A DNA stretch of 64,000 nucleotides from an uncultured Pirellulaceae bacterium (GTDB lineage: Bacteria; Planctomycetota; Planctomycetia; Pirellulales; Pirellulaceae): positions 29,227 through 93,226 of the forward strand of contig CALFWR010000035.1 in the NCBI GenBank assembly GCA_937928555.1, written 5' to 3'. Within the stretch, counting starts at the first letter, position 1. The number at the start of each line of letters is the position of its first letter. The notes beneath the pieces are model-generated. The model worked only from the letters and a program-made list of their open reading frames with translations. It did not search any database and was not told the DNA's origin. Of the stretch, positions 36,887 to 47,827 are shown one piece after another. Position numbers and translations under genes: made by a program.

Positions 36887-39604
36887 CTACGCGTACAGCG
36901 GATTTACTTTCTCGGGATCGTAGTTCAGATCCTTGATCGCCTGAGCGACCTCCGATGCGTCGACTTTGCCCTGCTTTGAAAGTTGGTACAACGTCGCGAT
37001 GATGATCGATTCGGCATCCACTTCGAAGTGACGACGAAGTGACTCGCGCGTTTCGCTACGTCCCATGCCGTCTGTGCCCAAGGCAAAGAAGTCACCGGGA
37101 ACGTACTTCGAAACCTGCTCCGAAAGAGCTTTCACGTAGTCGCTCGAAGCGATGAATGGTCCTTCGTGGCCTTCTAGGACCGTCTCGATATAGCTCTTCT
37201 TTGGCGTTTCGGTCGGATGCAGCATGTTCCATCGCTCGCACTCTTCGGCGTCACGGCGAAGCTGCGTGTAGCTGGTCACTGACCAGATGTCGCTGGAGAT
37301 GTTGTACTTTTCAGCGAGCATCTCCTGAGCCTTCATCACGCACTGCATAATCGCACCGGAGCCAAACAGCTGCACGCGATGCTTTGATCCAGCAGCGTCT
37401 TTGCTGCGGAATTTGTACATCCCCTTGATGATGCCCTCTTCGCAACCTTCGGGCATGTCGGGCATCTCAAAGGCATCGGTGCCACACATGACGTAGTAAA
37501 TCGCAGTTTCGCCTTCCTGATAAAGCTTCTTCAAGCCATCCATGATGATGACGTTGGACTCAAAGTGAAATGAAGGATCAAACGCTCGAACCGTTGGGAA
37601 AGCAATCGCATTGAGCAAGCTGTGTCCGTCCTGGTGCTGCAGGCCTTCGCCGTTGAGTGCCGTACGTCCCGCCGTTCCGCCAAACAGGAAGCCTTTGGCT
37701 CGCATGTCGGCAGCCGCCCAGATCAAATCGCCGATGCGCTGGAAGCCGAACATCGAGTAGTAGATGAACATCGGAATCATGTTGACCCCGTGAGCACTGT
37801 ACGCCGTTCCGGCAGCGTTGAAGGACGACATTGCGCCGGCTTCAGAGATTCCTTCTTCGAGCAACTGGCCGTCTTTGGCTTCCTTGTAATACGACGTCTG
37901 GGCCGAATCGATCGGATCGTAAAGCTGGCCTACGTGAGAGTAAATTCCCACTTGGCGGAACATGCCTTCGATACCAAAGGTACGCGATTCATCGGGCACG
38001 ATTGGAACAATGTTCTTACCAATCTTTTTGTCGCGACACAGGTTGCCCATCAGGCGACCGATTCCCTGAGTCGTTGAGATCTTCTTGCCACAGTCACGAA
38101 GCGTTCCGTCCTTCATATCCTCCCACGTCGGAACTTCCATCAACGGAGCCTCTGTCGGGCGCGAAGGAACCGAACCACCCAAAGCCTCACGACGCTCGCG
38201 AAGATATTCCATTTCCGGGCTATTGTCCGCAGGCTTGTAAAACGGAGCCTTGACGACTTCTTCATCGCTCAACGGAATCGAGAACCGTGAACGGAAGGCA
38301 ATCAGCTCTTCTTCATTGGCCTTCTTCAGGTTATGAGCGACATTGCGGCCTTCGCCTGACTCACCCAAGCCGTAACCCTTGATGGTCTTGGCCAGAATCA
38401 CCGTAGGTTGGCCTTTGTGGTTCATCGCAGCGTTGTAGGCGGCCCAAACCTTTTCAGGATCGTGACCACCACGACGCATCCGTTCCAGCTTTTCATCGCT
38501 GTAAGTCTTCACCATCTCCAACAGTTCGGGATACTTGCCAAAGAAGTGCTCGCGAATGTACTTGCCACCCATGCCGACGTACTTCTGATACTGACCGTCG
38601 ACGACTTCACCCATTCGCTTGACCAACTTGCCAAATTCGTCCTGCTCAAGAAGCGGATCCCAGTCATCGCCCCAGACGACTTTGATCACGTTCCAGCCGG
38701 CACCTCGGAACAGAGCTTCCAGCTCTTGCATGATCTTGCCGTTGCCGCGAACAGGACCGTCAAGCCGCTGAAGGTTACAGTTGATGACGAATTTGAGGTT
38801 GTCCAGGTTTTCGCGACCGGCAAGCGTAATCGCACCGAGTGATTCCGGTTCGTCACATTCGCCGTCACCAAGGAAAGCCCAAACCCGCTGGTTCGTCGTG
38901 TCCTTGATCCCACGGTCTTTGAGGTACTCGTTGAAGCGAGCCTGGTAGATGGCCATGATCGGACCCAGCCCCATCGATACCGTGGGGTACTCCCAGAAAC
39001 TTGGCATCAGCCACGGGTGCGGATAAGAACTCAAGCCCGGCACGTCGCGCAACTCAAGCCGGAAATTCTCCAGGTTCTCTTCGCTCAAGCGGCCTTCCAT
39101 GAATGCCCGCGAGTACATCCCTGGCGACGCGTGCCCCTGGAAGTAAATTTGGTCGCCGTCGTAACCGCTTTCGCCGCGACCACGAAACACATGGTTGAAC
39201 GCGACTTCGTACAGTGTCGCGCTCGAGGCGAACGTCGAAATATGCCCACCGATACCGTCGTTCTTTTTGTTGCCTTTGACCACCATCGCGAACGCGTTCC
39301 AACGAACGTAGTTCTTGATCCGCCGCTCGATCTCGCGGTTACCAGGGTAAGGCGGTTGGTCCTTGGTGGCGATCGTGTTGATGTAAGGCGTGTTGGACTT
39401 CATCGGAAGATCCACACCCTCAAGCCGGGCCTTGGCCTCAAGCATCGACAGGATGTACTTGGCCCGATCCTCGCCCTTGCTCTTGATCACGTACTCAAGA
39501 GACTCAAGCCATTCCTGAGTCTCCGCCGGGTCAACATCCACCGTCTGCTTGAGGTAGGGCTCAGTTTCTTCGATGGACTCAGTCGACTTCAGGACATCTG
39601 ACAT
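36887..39604 (-). CDS. aceE: Pyruvate dehydrogenase E1 component (homodimeric)
   Basis: 905 residues from MSDVLKSTES. It decarboxylates pyruvate with thiamine diphosphate and acetylates the E2 lipoyl group. The homodimeric AceE type is shown by length and motifs: GGHISTFASSATLYEVAFNH near 125 and DQIYFQGHASPGMYSRAF near 153. The ThDP/Mg motif WAFLGDGECDEPES is near 240 (GDGE...N), with NLKFVINCNLQRLDGPVRG near 265. The pyrimidine-binding domain has GISEAGAMSSFNAAG and the C-terminal domain VTSYTQLRRDAEECERWN. An extension to 39658 lacks similarity, so ATG 39604 was chosen. aceF follows. Confidence 0.95.
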   Translation of the reverse strand: MSDVLKSTESIEETEPYLKQTVDVDPAETQEWLESLEYVIKSKGEDRAKYILSMLEAKARLEGVDLPMKSNTPYINTIATKDQPPYPGNREIERRIKNYVRWNAFAMVVKGNKKNDGIGGHISTFASSATLYEVAFNHVFRGRGESGYDGDQIYFQGHASPGMYSRAFMEGRLSEENLENFRLELRDVPGLSSYPHPWLMPSFWEYPTVSMGLGPIMAIYQARFNEYLKDRGIKDTTNQRVWAFLGDGECDEPESLGAITLAGRENLDNLKFVINCNLQRLDGPVRGNGKIMQELEALFRGAGWNVIKVVWGDDWDPLLEQDEFGKLVKRMGEVVDGQYQKYVGMGGKYIREHFFGKYPELLEMVKTYSDEKLERMRRGGHDPEKVWAAYNAAMNHKGQPTVILAKTIKGYGLGESGEGRNVAHNLKKANEEELIAFRSRFSIPLSDEEVVKAPFYKPADNSPEMEYLRERREALGGSVPSRPTEAPLMEVPTWEDMKDGTLRDCGKKISTTQGIGRLMGNLCRDKKIGKNIVPIVPDESRTFGIEGMFRQVGIYSHVGQLYDPIDSAQTSYYKEAKDGQLLEEGISEAGAMSSFNAAGTAYSAHGVNMIPMFIYYSMFGFQRIGDLIWAAADMRAKGFLFGGTAGRTALNGEGLQHQDGHSLLNAIAFPTVRAFDPSFHFESNVIIMDGLKKLYQEGETAIYYVMCGTDAFEMPDMPEGCEEGIIKGMYKFRSKDAAGSKHRVQLFGSGAIMQCVMKAQEMLAEKYNISSDIWSVTSYTQLRRDAEECERWNMLHPTETPKKSYIETVLEGHEGPFIASSDYVKALSEQVSKYVPGDFFALGTDGMGRSETRESLRRHFEVDAESIIIATLYQLSKQGKVDASEVAQAIKDLNYDPEKVNPLYA

Positions 39605-40087
39605 AAAAGTTGCCTTTGATTTGATTCGATACGTTGTGATCGCGCAGTTTGACCGCAAACGGAAGCTTGTCTAACGGCAAGAACACTGCTATGGATCGGG
39701 ATTTTCCTTCAACCGCCCCGGCCCGTTGGTTATGGTCGGGATTCCATCCAAAAACGTGCAGCCACTCCACCGTGGAAAACCCCAGAATCCCTCCGCTACG
39801 CCCGTGTTTCCTTTCGACCCATAAGGGCTGCCTCGAAAAGTCAAACGAACAAAAGCGCGATGTCTGGCGGCTTTCGAAGGCCCCATTGTTGTTGATTTAG
39901 GCGGATTCGTAAAGAACCGTGACGCTTCACCGAGCAACGGGGATCATGAAACCCTTAGCTGCTTATTGAAGGCAGCACAACCACGTTACTTTGGTTTACG
40001 GTTTAAGCTGCCCTTTTCGGCGTCCTCCGGGCGAGCTGGCATGCATCGCCCGGCCTGCTGGCCCCGTTTCCGTTGGCCCCGTTGACT
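39605..40087. other. Intergenic region upstream of aceE and after nqrF
   Basis: 483 bp with no recognised gene. A hairpin CCGGGCGA / TCGCCCGG (40027-40034 / 40046-40053) lies 35-60 bp after the nqrF stop and may help end the nqr transcript, though no T run follows. The rest should contain the aceE promoter and a long leader. Short frames here have no family likeness. Confidence 0.5.
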
Positions 40088-41314
40088 CTAGCCACCAAAA
40101 TCATCAAACGCGATGTTCTCTGGCTCGACGCCGAAATCGTCCAGCATCTTCAGAACCGCCTGGTTCATCATCGGTGGACCACAGAAGTAGTATTCGATGT
40201 CTTCCGGTGCCGGATGATCATTCAGGTAGTTGTCAATCAACACTTGGTGAATGAAGCCTTGGTAGCCGTCCCAGTTGTCCTCGGGCAAAGGTTCCGAAAG
40301 CGCGATGTTGAATTTGAAGTTCGGAAACTCCTCTTCGATCTTTCGAAAGTGATCCACGTAGAACAGTTCACGCATACTGCGACCGCCGTACCAGTACGTG
40401 ACCTTGCGGCCGGTCTTCAGGTTCTTGAACAATTCGAAGATATGACTTCGTAGCGGAGCCATCCCCGCACCACCACCGATGTAAATCATCTCTGACTGGG
40501 TTTCCTTGATGAAGAACTCACCGTAGGGCCCCGAGATCGTGCACTTGTCGCCTGGCTTGAGGTTGAAGATGAACGATGACATCTTTCCAGGAGGCGTGCC
40601 TTCGGGTGCTCGCGGATGCGGCGAAGCAATACGAACGTTGAGCATGATGATGCCCTTTTCGCCCGGATAGTTCGCCATCGAATAAGCACGGATGACCGTT
40701 TCATCAACCGTGGAGACGTATCGCCAAACATCCCACTGGTCCCAGTCGCCGTGGAACTCTTCTTCGATGTCAAAGTCCTTGTAAGCCACTTCGTGTGGAG
40801 GGCATTCGATCTGGATGTAGCCACCGGCTTTGAAGTCAACGTCTTCACCGGCAGGAAGTTCAAGGATCAATTCCTTGATGAAGGTCGCCACGTTGCGGTT
40901 CGAGCGAACGGTGCATTCCCACTTTTTGGTTTCGAAAGCTTCTTCAGGAACTTCGACTTCCATGTCCTGTTTGACGGCAACCTGACACGACAGACGACAA
41001 CCCTCGCGAGCCTCACCTTTGCTGATGTGGCCTTTTTCGGTGTCCAGAATGTCGCCACCGCCGGAGTGAACTTTTACCAGACACTGGGCGCAGGTTCCGC
41101 CGCCGCCACAAGCACTCGACACAAGGATGCCTTCTTCAGCCAAAGCCCCCATCAGCTTGCCGCCGGCAGGAACTTCGATCTCTTTCTGGCCATTAACCAT
41201 GATCTTGACCAGACCCTGATTCACCAGGCTGTTTCTGGCAACGAGAATCAAGCTGACGAGCGCGAGCACCACCAGCGTGAAAACCATAACACCGAAAATA
41301 ATGGTCATGAGCAA
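40088..41314 (-). CDS. nqrF: Na+-translocating NADH:quinone reductase subunit F
   Basis: 408 residues. Entry subunit that oxidises NADH and passes electrons through FAD and a 2Fe-2S cluster. An N-terminal TM helix (about 3-27) anchors it. The ferredoxin domain ligands lie in [20 protein letters not shown] near 66 and a further Cys in CRLSCQVAV near 108. The FAD motif RAYSMANYP is near 210, and the NADH domain has [19 protein letters not shown] near 280 and [18 protein letters not shown] near 374. It is the last gene of nqrABCDEF. Confidence 0.95.
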   Translation of the reverse strand: MLMTIIFGVMVFTLVVLALVSLILVARNSLVNQGLVKIMVNGQKEIEVPAGGKLMGALAEEGILVSSACGGGGTCAQCLVKVHSGGGDILDTEKGHISKGEAREGCRLSCQVAVKQDMEVEVPEEAFETKKWECTVRSNRNVATFIKELILELPAGEDVDFKAGGYIQIECPPHEVAYKDFDIEEEFHGDWDQWDVWRYVSTVDETVIRAYSMANYPGEKGIIMLNVRIASPHPRAPEGTPPGKMSSFIFNLKPGDKCTISGPYGEFFIKETQSEMIYIGGGAGMAPLRSHIFELFKNLKTGRKVTYWYGGRSMRELFYVDHFRKIEEEFPNFKFNIALSEPLPEDNWDGYQGFIHQVLIDNYLNDHPAPEDIEYYFCGPPMMNQAVLKMLDDFGVEPENIAFDDFGG

Positions 41315-41400
41315 AACCTGTTCAAAGCTCTTGTTGTGTTTTGTTGGATGCCGGTCAGTTGCACCGACCTTCTGCTGACCGACAGCAGCATGTTTTAAGT

Positions 41401-41994
41401 TTAGATTCCCAGAAACGCTTGGAAACCAAGCGACATCAAGCCCACGATGATGAACGTGATGCCCAGTCCACGAAGCCCCGGGGGCACATCGGAGTACTTC
41501 AGCTTTTCACGAATGCCGGCCAAAGCCGCGATCGCTACCGCCCAACCAAATCCGCTTCCCAAGCCCCACGTTACCGCCGAAGGAAAATCATAGTCGCGCT
41601 GCTCCATGAACAGCGTCCCACCAAGGATCGCACAGTTCACCGTGATCAGCGGAAGGAAGATTCCAAGCTTGTTGTAAAGAGCAGGCATGAACTTATCGAG
41701 CACCATCTCGAGGATCTGAACCATCGCCGCAATCACGCCGATGTAGCAGATCAGGTTCAGGAACATCAAATCAGTTCCGAACACGCCTGTTTCTTTCAGG
41801 AAGAACTCCTTGATCACCCAGTTCACAGGAACCGTGATCGCCTGGACCGCGATAACCGCCAAACCCAAGCCCAACGCCGTCTTCACTTCTTTAGAGACCG
41901 CAAGGAATGTACACATGCCCAGGAAGTAAGCCAGGGCGAGGTTGTCAACAAAAGCCGCTCGCAGGAACAGCCTTACCAATTCACCAATATCCAT
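41401..41994 (-). CDS. nqrE: Na+-translocating NADH:quinone reductase subunit E
   Basis: 197 residues, six membrane helices. With NqrD it forms the membrane core that carries an iron centre between symmetric half-channels. [24 protein letters not shown] N-terminus, [18 protein letters not shown] near 32, [19 protein letters not shown] near 78, [17 protein letters not shown] near 108 (conserved Cys in NCAILGG) and [20 protein letters not shown] near 140 are typical of NqrE. It starts 2 bp after nqrD. Confidence 0.95.
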   Translation of the reverse strand: MDIGELVRLFLRAAFVDNLALAYFLGMCTFLAVSKEVKTALGLGLAVIAVQAITVPVNWVIKEFFLKETGVFGTDLMFLNLICYIGVIAAMVQILEMVLDKFMPALYNKLGIFLPLITVNCAILGGTLFMEQRDYDFPSAVTWGLGSGFGWAVAIAALAGIREKLKYSDVPPGLRGLGITFIIVGLMSLGFQAFLGI

Positions 41995-41996
41995 GA

Positions 41997-42626
41997 CTAG
42001 CTGGCCTCAATCTGTTCAGGTTTAATCGTTCGCAGAATCCAGATAAAGATTCCGATCAGGAAGAAAGCACTCGGTGGCAACAACATCATGCCGTTGGGCT
42101 CGTACCATCCGCCAACACTCTTGAGCTGCAGAATTTCATAGCCAAACAGCTTGCCGCTGCCCAGCAACTCGCGGAAGAAACCAACCACGATCAGGATCAA
42201 TCCGTAGCCCAAGCCATTGCCCAAGCCATCCAGGAAACTGTCCCAGGGATTGTTCTTCATCGCAAAGCCCTCGGCGCGGCCCATGACGATGCAGTTGGTG
42301 ATAATCAGACCAACAAAAACCGAAAGCTCTTTGCTCAGGTCGTAAAGAAACGCTCGCAGGCACTGATCGACCAGAATCACCATCGATGCAATGATGGTCA
42401 TTTGGCAAATAATACGGATGCTCGATGGAACGTACTCGCGAACCATGGCGACGGCGGCACTTGAGAACGCCGTCACAATAATCACGGCAACCGCCATCGT
42501 GACCGACGTCGACAACTGAGTCGTAATCGCGAGGGCACTACAAATCCCGAGGACCTGAAGCGCGATCGGATTGTTGTCCAGGATCGGTTCGGTGATCAGC
42601 TCCTTGGGAGCCTTTTGCTTAGCCAT
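41997..42626 (-). CDS. nqrD: Na+-translocating NADH:quinone reductase subunit D
   Basis: 209 residues from [10 protein letters not shown]. Six-helix membrane subunit paired with Nqr[21 protein letters not shown] near 16, [20 protein letters not shown] near 62, [19 protein letters not shown] near 100 (conserved Cys in [10 protein letters not shown]) and [20 protein letters not shown] near 130 identify it. The start ATG overlaps the nqrC stop (within AACAATGGCTAA), so the two are translationally coupled. An ATG six codons earlier is inside nqrC. Confidence 0.95.
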   Translation of the reverse strand: MAKQKAPKELITEPILDNNPIALQVLGICSALAITTQLSTSVTMAVAVIIVTAFSSAAVAMVREYVPSSIRIICQMTIIASMVILVDQCLRAFLYDLSKELSVFVGLIITNCIVMGRAEGFAMKNNPWDSFLDGLGNGLGYGLILIVVGFFRELLGSGKLFGYEILQLKSVGGWYEPNGMMLLPPSAFFLIGIFIWILRTIKPEQIEAS

Positions 42627-43524
42627 TGTTAGCTCCTTTGACAACTGTCGTCACAGAAGAAGTCGCTTTCTCGCCGCCAGACTTTTGGCGATCGATGTAG
42701 TTTTTGAATCCCGCAGGTCCCATCCAGTACTTCATCGCATTGGTGACACCGTTGGAGGTAATCGTCGCTCCCGAAAGAGCATTGATGCTGTGGTTGTCGT
42801 CCGCGTTCTTGATCACGCGAATCTGAACTTCACCGCCATCATCGTAGATTTGCTTGCCCGGCCACTCGCCCGTGAAAAGCTTACTCTTCACTTCGGCACC
42901 TAACCCCGGCGTTTCCGCTTGGTCGTAGAACACGATGCCTTCGACGGTTTGAAAGTCCGGTTTGACTGCCAGAAATCCTCGCATCATCGACCACAGGCCA
43001 TAGCCGCGAACCGGGAAGACATAGATCTTTACCGTTCCGCTTTCGCCTTTGACTTTGTAGACGTGTGAGAACTTCTCGCGCGACTTCAAATTACAGATGT
43101 TTTCTTTCTTTGCGACACGATCCGCAACTTTGCTGTTCTTCGATCCGGCCATTTTGAACTGGTCATAGCCAGCGATCAGTTTCGCATTGTCTTCGTCATC
43201 CGGGAAAGTTTTCCCGTACGATTCCAAAGCCGCTCGGCACTCTTCGATCGCCTCTTCGCCTGTGTCCAAGTCGATGATGGTCGCCGTAAAGTATTCCTCG
43301 TAGGTGCTTTCAATCGACGCCCGTCCGCCGGCAGCTTCATCAGTAAAACCGGCTACCAGCAACAGATTCTTCTTGCGGTCCAACGCGATGTTGGCCTCCT
43401 GAAAGCTCTTCAGCGCCGAAGCCGCCGTCGAGACAACCAGTGCACAAACCAGGCAAAGCGTTCCCGCAACAACCAGCGTGTTGAACGGTTTGTCCTTGTT
43501 CTGTTTGAAATCATCAAGCCCCAT
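42619..43524 (-). CDS. nqrC: Na+-translocating NADH:quinone reductase subunit C
   Basis: 301 residues. It carries covalent FMN on the periplasmic face. One N-terminal TM (about 14-36), then a soluble FMN-binding domain. The flavinylation motif is [10 protein letters not shown] near 258-267, the Thr of S-G-A-T being the FMN attachment site; [14 protein letters not shown] near 172 and [12 protein letters not shown] near 199 are also typical. Flavin transfer would need an ApbE-type enzyme, which is not in the window. The start overlaps the nqrB stop. Confidence 0.94.
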   Translation of the reverse strand: MGLDDFKQNKDKPFNTLVVAGTLCLVCALVVSTAASALKSFQEANIALDRKKNLLLVAGFTDEAAGGRASIESTYEEYFTATIIDLDTGEEAIEECRAALESYGKTFPDDEDNAKLIAGYDQFKMAGSKNSKVADRVAKKENICNLKSREKFSHVYKVKGESGTVKIYVFPVRGYGLWSMMRGFLAVKPDFQTVEGIVFYDQAETPGLGAEVKSKLFTGEWPGKQIYDDGGEVQIRVIKNADDNHSINALSGATITSNGVTNAMKYWMGPAGFKNYIDRQKSGGEKATSSVTTVVKGANNG

Positions 43525-44884
43525 AGCGAGCCTCCCGTCGTTTGATGTTTTGTTCGACTACGAACCAGTCGATCAGCGGAGCAAACACATTGGCAAACAG
43601 GATCGCCAGCATGATGCCTTCGGGGAAAGCCGGATTCACCGCACGCACAAGCACCGTCAAAAATCCGATCAACACCCCGTACCAGATTCGGCCCGTGTTG
43701 GTCATCGCGGCGGAAACAGGGTCCGTCGCCATAAAGACCGTCCCGAACGCAAACCCGCCAATCACCAAGTGCCACATCGGCCCAAGGTCATAAAGCGGCG
43801 AAGTCCCGAACCAGGACAGCAGCAAAGAGAATCCGACCATACCGCCGACAACGCCTGACATGATTCGCCATGAACCAATCCCGCAGGCGATCAGAATCAC
43901 CGCACCGATCAAACAAGCCAACGTGCTTGTCTCGCCCATCGAACCATGAACGTTGCCGATGAAGAAATCCCACCACATTTCCAGCGATGATTTGGCTGCT
44001 TCGGGATTAAGATTTCCCATCGTGGTGTCTTTGCCCATCTGCACAATTACATTCGATACTGACTCACCATCTGGAGCGTTGGCTACGTAACCCAACGCCG
44101 TCGCGCCAGAGTATCCCTGAACCGCGTCGGTCGCACCTGTATCTGCAAAATGCCCAACGGCCGTCCAGACTTTGTCGCCCGAAATTTGCTTGGGATAGGC
44201 AAAGTACAGAAACGCCCTGGCCGTCAGTGCGGGGTTGAGGAAGTTCTTTCCCGTACCGCCGAATATTTCTTTTCCGACCACCACGCCGAACGCGATCCCC
44301 ACCGCAACCTGCCACAGCGGAATCGTCGCCGGCAGCGTCAGGGGAAACAGCATCCCGGTCACAAGGAAGCCTTCGTTGATTTCGTGTCCACGGATCATGC
44401 TGAAGATCATTTCGCAGGTTCCACCCACCGCCATGCAGACGATGTAAACCGGCAAAAAGAACAACAGTCCGTGCAGGAAACACGGCATAATCGTCGATGG
44501 GCTCAGGAACGAAGCATCCGAACTCACCCCGCTGTAGTCCACGCCCAGCACGTCCATCGCTTTGTAACGCCACGAACCCGACCACATCATTTCGGCCACG
44601 TCGTGGATCGGCGGCACATAGCCGGTTTGGACGATCGTTTTCTGAGCCTGAAAGCCCGTGTTGTAACAAGCCATGAAAATACATGGGAGCAACGCCACGA
44701 TCACCATGCTCATCATACGCTTGGTGTCGATCGCGTCGCGAACGTGAGTCTGACCTTTGGAGACTTCACCCGGGGTGTACAGAAACGTATCGTTCGCTTC
44801 GTACAGTGGATAAAGAAACTCCAGCGGCCCGCCTTTGTGAAAAAGCGGCTCGACCTTGTCCAGCATGTCTCTGAGAAGTTTCAT
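43514..44884 (-). CDS. nqrB: Na+-translocating NADH:quinone reductase subunit B
   Basis: 456 residues, the main Na+ channel subunit, with about ten membrane helices. The covalent FMN site is the Thr in GYSGATALG near 259. [20 protein letters not shown] near 178, [20 protein letters not shown] near 212 and [20 protein letters not shown] near 385 match NqrB. A sizeable segment near 85-130 ([20 protein letters not shown] and following) lies between helices. It is 6 bp downstream of nqrA and overlaps nqrC. Confidence 0.95.
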   Translation of the reverse strand: MKLLRDMLDKVEPLFHKGGPLEFLYPLYEANDTFLYTPGEVSKGQTHVRDAIDTKRMMSMVIVALLPCIFMACYNTGFQAQKTIVQTGYVPPIHDVAEMMWSGSWRYKAMDVLGVDYSGVSSDASFLSPSTIMPCFLHGLLFFLPVYIVCMAVGGTCEMIFSMIRGHEINEGFLVTGMLFPLTLPATIPLWQVAVGIAFGVVVGKEIFGGTGKNFLNPALTARAFLYFAYPKQISGDKVWTAVGHFADTGATDAVQGYSGATALGYVANAPDGESVSNVIVQMGKDTTMGNLNPEAAKSSLEMWWDFFIGNVHGSMGETSTLACLIGAVILIACGIGSWRIMSGVVGGMVGFSLLLSWFGTSPLYDLGPMWHLVIGGFAFGTVFMATDPVSAAMTNTGRIWYGVLIGFLTVLVRAVNPAFPEGIMLAILFANVFAPLIDWFVVEQNIKRREARYGA

Positions 44885-44890
44885 CTGCCC

Positions 44891-46240
44891 TTATCCTTCT
44901 TTCTCAATAAGCGTCAGATTTTCACGCAGGATTGAACTGTAGTCATACTTTCCGGGGCACACATAAGTGCACAGCGAAAGGTCTTCTTCGTCCAACTCCA
45001 AAACGCCCAGGCGAAGTGCGTCCTCGGTCTCGCCGGTTTTGGCACCGACGATAATCGAACGCAGCAACTGGGTCGGAAGAATGTCCAACGGCATCACGTT
45101 TTCGTACGTCCCCACCGGAACGATCGCTCGCTTGCTGCCGTTGATGTTTGTACTAAAAGGAAACAGTTTGTCTTTCAGCCAACTGCCGACGTAAACTTTC
45201 GTGACCGAAAACTTGTCCGGGCCTGGTAACTGCCAACCAAGGAACTCTCTCGCAGTGCCTTCTTCCAACACGCAAACCTGCGAGTGAAATCGACCCAAAA
45301 AGTTCTCGTGTTCGGCGGACTTGCGGCCGGTCAAAACCGAACCGGAAATCACGCGACTGTTTTCCAAACTAGCGCCCCCAGTGACGATGTCGTCCAGACA
45401 GGCACCCAAGCGTGTTTTGATCAGGCGAGGACTTTCGACTTTTGGGCCGGCAAGCGAAATCACCCGCTCGGTCATGACCTTGCCAGTGTTGAGCAAGTGA
45501 CCAAAAGCGATCACGTCCTGGTAGCCGATGTGCCAAACGGTTTTCTTCTCGTTGACCGGATCAAGGAAATGAATATGCGTCCCGACCAACCCCGCAGGAT
45601 GCTTGCCCGCGAACTGGGCAAAGCTCACATTCGGAACGTTGTCGCCAGGAACTCGCGAATCCGCTCCGGTGCAAACGTAAGTCTTACCCAGGGTCAATTT
45701 TGAGAGGGCCGTCAAACCGGCGACGAAATTCTCACGCTGCGAGTCGATGATCAGTTCGGGGTTCGCTGCCATCGGGTTGGTGTCGATCGCCGTGATGAAC
45801 AACGAATGCGGCTCGGTCCCCGGAACCGGCGTGCGGCTGAACGGCCTAGTCCGCAAGGAAGCCCAAAGCCCCGAGTTGATCAACAACTCCTGAACCTGGT
45901 CCTTGCTCATGTCACCCGGTGCACTGGCCTTGAACGTTTCCGCGTCGTCACCATCGACGTCGATGACCACCGAAAGGAACTTTCGTTTGGCACCGCGATT
46001 GATGGATGCGACTCTGCCCGCCGCCGGAGACGTGTGGACCACGCCTTCGCATTTCTTGTCCAGAAACAGCGCTTGGCCGGCTTTGACCTTGTCGCCGACT
46101 GCAATCTGCAGCAACGGTCTCATGCCGTGAAAGTCGTTACCTAGCACAGCAACCGAACGGATCTCCGGACCTGCCGAGATTTCCTGAACCGGTTGCCCGG
46201 AGATTGGCAGATCCAATCCCTTTTTTATTGTTTTGAGCAT
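44891..46240 (-). CDS. nqrA: Na+-translocating NADH:quinone reductase subunit A
   Basis: 449 residues, soluble peripheral subunit without a bound cofactor. It begins [19 protein letters not shown], as in NqrA, with [19 protein letters not shown] near 47 (biotinyl-lipoyl-like fold) and [20 protein letters not shown] near 71. [20 protein letters not shown] near 138 and [19 protein letters not shown] near 211 also fit, as does the C-terminus [16 protein letters not shown]. It is the first gene of the operon; its promoter should lie in 46241-46690. Confidence 0.95.
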   Translation of the reverse strand: MLKTIKKGLDLPISGQPVQEISAGPEIRSVAVLGNDFHGMRPLLQIAVGDKVKAGQALFLDKKCEGVVHTSPAAGRVASINRGAKRKFLSVVIDVDGDDAETFKASAPGDMSKDQVQELLINSGLWASLRTRPFSRTPVPGTEPHSLFITAIDTNPMAANPELIIDSQRENFVAGLTALSKLTLGKTYVCTGADSRVPGDNVPNVSFAQFAGKHPAGLVGTHIHFLDPVNEKKTVWHIGYQDVIAFGHLLNTGKVMTERVISLAGPKVESPRLIKTRLGACLDDIVTGGASLENSRVISGSVLTGRKSAEHENFLGRFHSQVCVLEEGTAREFLGWQLPGPDKFSVTKVYVGSWLKDKLFPFSTNINGSKRAIVPVGTYENVMPLDILPTQLLRSIIVGAKTGETEDALRLGVLELDEEDLSLCTYVCPGKYDYSSILRENLTLIEKEG

Positions 46241-46695
46241 GGAAAGTGTCCGTGCGTCTTTCGGTCGAAGTCATTCCTGAAAGCCGCCTCTGCAATCGAC
46301 TTCCCTATCAATTTCGGCATGCTAACGGTTAATCCCAAATTCGTCTTTGGGGCTTTGGCTTGCGCGCAGAAATTTCCGTTAGCTTGTCATGGATCCCGTT
46401 AAGCGAACCGTATCAAGCCCCAGAATGTTATCGACATCGTGAAAAAATTCACAGACTATTTCCGGTAAATCGCCCAATTTTTGACTAATTGGGGCGGGTT
46501 CAAGCCCAGCCGGCGCGGGACACTCGTTTGCAGCCGTAAAGTATCGATGCAGGTCACTGAATGGTCGTAACGGCAAGAAAAGCAAAATAATCAGATCCGC
46601 GAGCGATCAGGAACGCTTGGGCAGCTCTGCTCTCGGAATGGATTTTTGACGCCTCGAAGAATGGTCGCTAGTGGTTTGTCACAACTAGAAATGAG
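46241..46695. other. Region upstream of nqrA without a recognised gene
   Basis: It should contain the nqr promoter on the minus strand. A 68-codon minus frame (46379-46585) has no family likeness. No structured RNA or operator was recognised. Confidence 0.4.
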
Positions 46696-46882
46696 CCCGG
46701 ATTATTCACGACGACAGGCGTTGACTCTACGTCTGGCCAACAGGAGCAAGGGAAAAACTGAATTTCAACGAGAAATGTGAATCATTCGGTAAGTGAAAGC
46801 CACAGCGATCGCTTCATCGCATTAGAGTAACCGATCACTGTCTCAACTGATTCTGACGCCCACGCCTCGTGAATAATCCAGG
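46696..46882. mobile_element. MITE copy B (187 bp) with ATGAG target duplication
   Basis: Same element as copy A, in inverse orientation. ATGAG flanks both ends (46691-46695 and 46883-46887). The right terminal base pattern is CCAGG instead of CCGGG. No ORF. Confidence 0.9.
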
Positions 46883-46900
46883 ATGAGGATTCACTGTGTG

Positions 46901-47154
46901 AGCCGTTTTGGCGATAGCCACGGTTATTGCCTGTTAACCCGGATTATTCACGAGGCGTGGGCGTAGCTTTCAGTTTAGCTAATGATCATCGCACGGGTTG
47001 GAAAAGAGTCTCTATCCTAGACTTCATCAACGAGGTGAACCGAATTCTGGGCGACAATCCAGCTTTGACCTTTGTATAAGTGAGGTTCAACGCGAATCAA
47101 CGCCCGTCGTCGTGAATAATCCGGGGTTAAACCGTGGCTATCGCCAAAACGGCT
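46901..47154. repeat. Long palindrome split by MITE copy C
   Basis: A perfect 25-bp inverted repeat: arms at 46901-46925 and 47130-47154 (beginning AGCCGTTTTGGCGATAGCC). Removing MITE copy C and one GTTAA leaves a hairpin with a loop of about 11 nt. Confidence 0.85.
46938..47125. mobile_element. MITE copy C (188 bp) with GTTAA target duplication and a different interior
   Basis: The terminal 27 bp at each end match copy A exactly or nearly so, and GTTAA flanks both ends (46933-46937 and 47126-47130). The about 134-bp interior is largely unrelated to the other copies. No ORF. Confidence 0.88.
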
Positions 47155-47240
47155 AATCCTAAAATTAAGCTGTGCCAGACCACTAGTGTTTTCGGCCCGG
47201 TCGCGATTTTTGGGCTCAACCCGGGCCGGGCAAAGTCGCC

Positions 47241-47492
47241 CTAATCTCGCTGGGGTTTTTTGCGAAACAGGCCCGTGATTTTGTCGTAGATCCAATACTG
47301 GATGAAAATCATGATGATCGGCAGCGCAAACTGAAGCGGTTGATAGATCCGATTGTCGACACCGTCGAGCTGCGGGGCAAAGAAAGCCCGGACGAAGAAT
47401 CCGTTGGCCACGAACAGGCCAATGATCACGAACCCCACAAATAGTGTGAACGTGCAGCCGTCAAAGCGCTTGGATTTCCGGGCCTTTGCCAT
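47241..47492 (-). CDS. Small two-TM membrane protein
   Basis: 83 residues from MAKARKSKRFDGC (one codon later than the first ATG). Basic N-terminus, hydrophobic segments at about 14-36 and 52-72, basic C-terminus (FRKKPQRD). No family recognised. Its start lies only 14 bp from the start of the divergent small membrane gene at 47507, so the two must share a compact promoter region. Confidence 0.5.
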   Translation of the reverse strand: MAKARKSKRFDGCTFTLFVGFVIIGLFVANGFFVRAFFAPQLDGVDNRIYQPLQFALPIIMIFIQYWIYDKITGLFRKKPQRD

Positions 47493-47506
47493 CAAAATTT
47501 GCTGCT

Positions 47507-47755
47507 ATGGATCAAGAACACGAAAACACCAATTCTGAGCCCGAGCACCAACAAAGGCAACGGGCCACCGTGTGGCTGGTGGGTCTGTTCGCACTTTTGT
47601 TTTTCTGGATTGTGTCGATCACCACCTGGACAACGTTGTTTGGCCCCGAATCGGACTGGCGCAAAGCCGCCCTGCTGGCCTTTCCAATGCTGGTTTTTCT
47701 TGCGGTCTGGGCATTGCTCCTCCATTCCCGGAGAAAAGCAGGCGAAAAATCCTGA
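47507..47755 (+). CDS. Small two-TM membrane protein
   Basis: 82 residues from MDQEHENTNSE. A polar acidic start, then TM helices at about 20-41 and 55-72, and a basic tail (HSRRKAGEKS). It is divergent from, and similar in layout to, the 47241-47492 product. The function is unknown. It ends 72 bp before the Lys-rich gene. Confidence 0.5.
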   Translation: MDQEHENTNSEPEHQQRQRATVWLVGLFALLFFWIVSITTWTTLFGPESDWRKAALLAFPMLVFLAVWALLLHSRRKAGEKS

Positions 47756-47827
47756 CCGCCAAGGCACATTCGTTTTTGATTTCTCATCGATCGACTACCA
47801 TGGTGAAATCGACTTGGGAACAAATTT

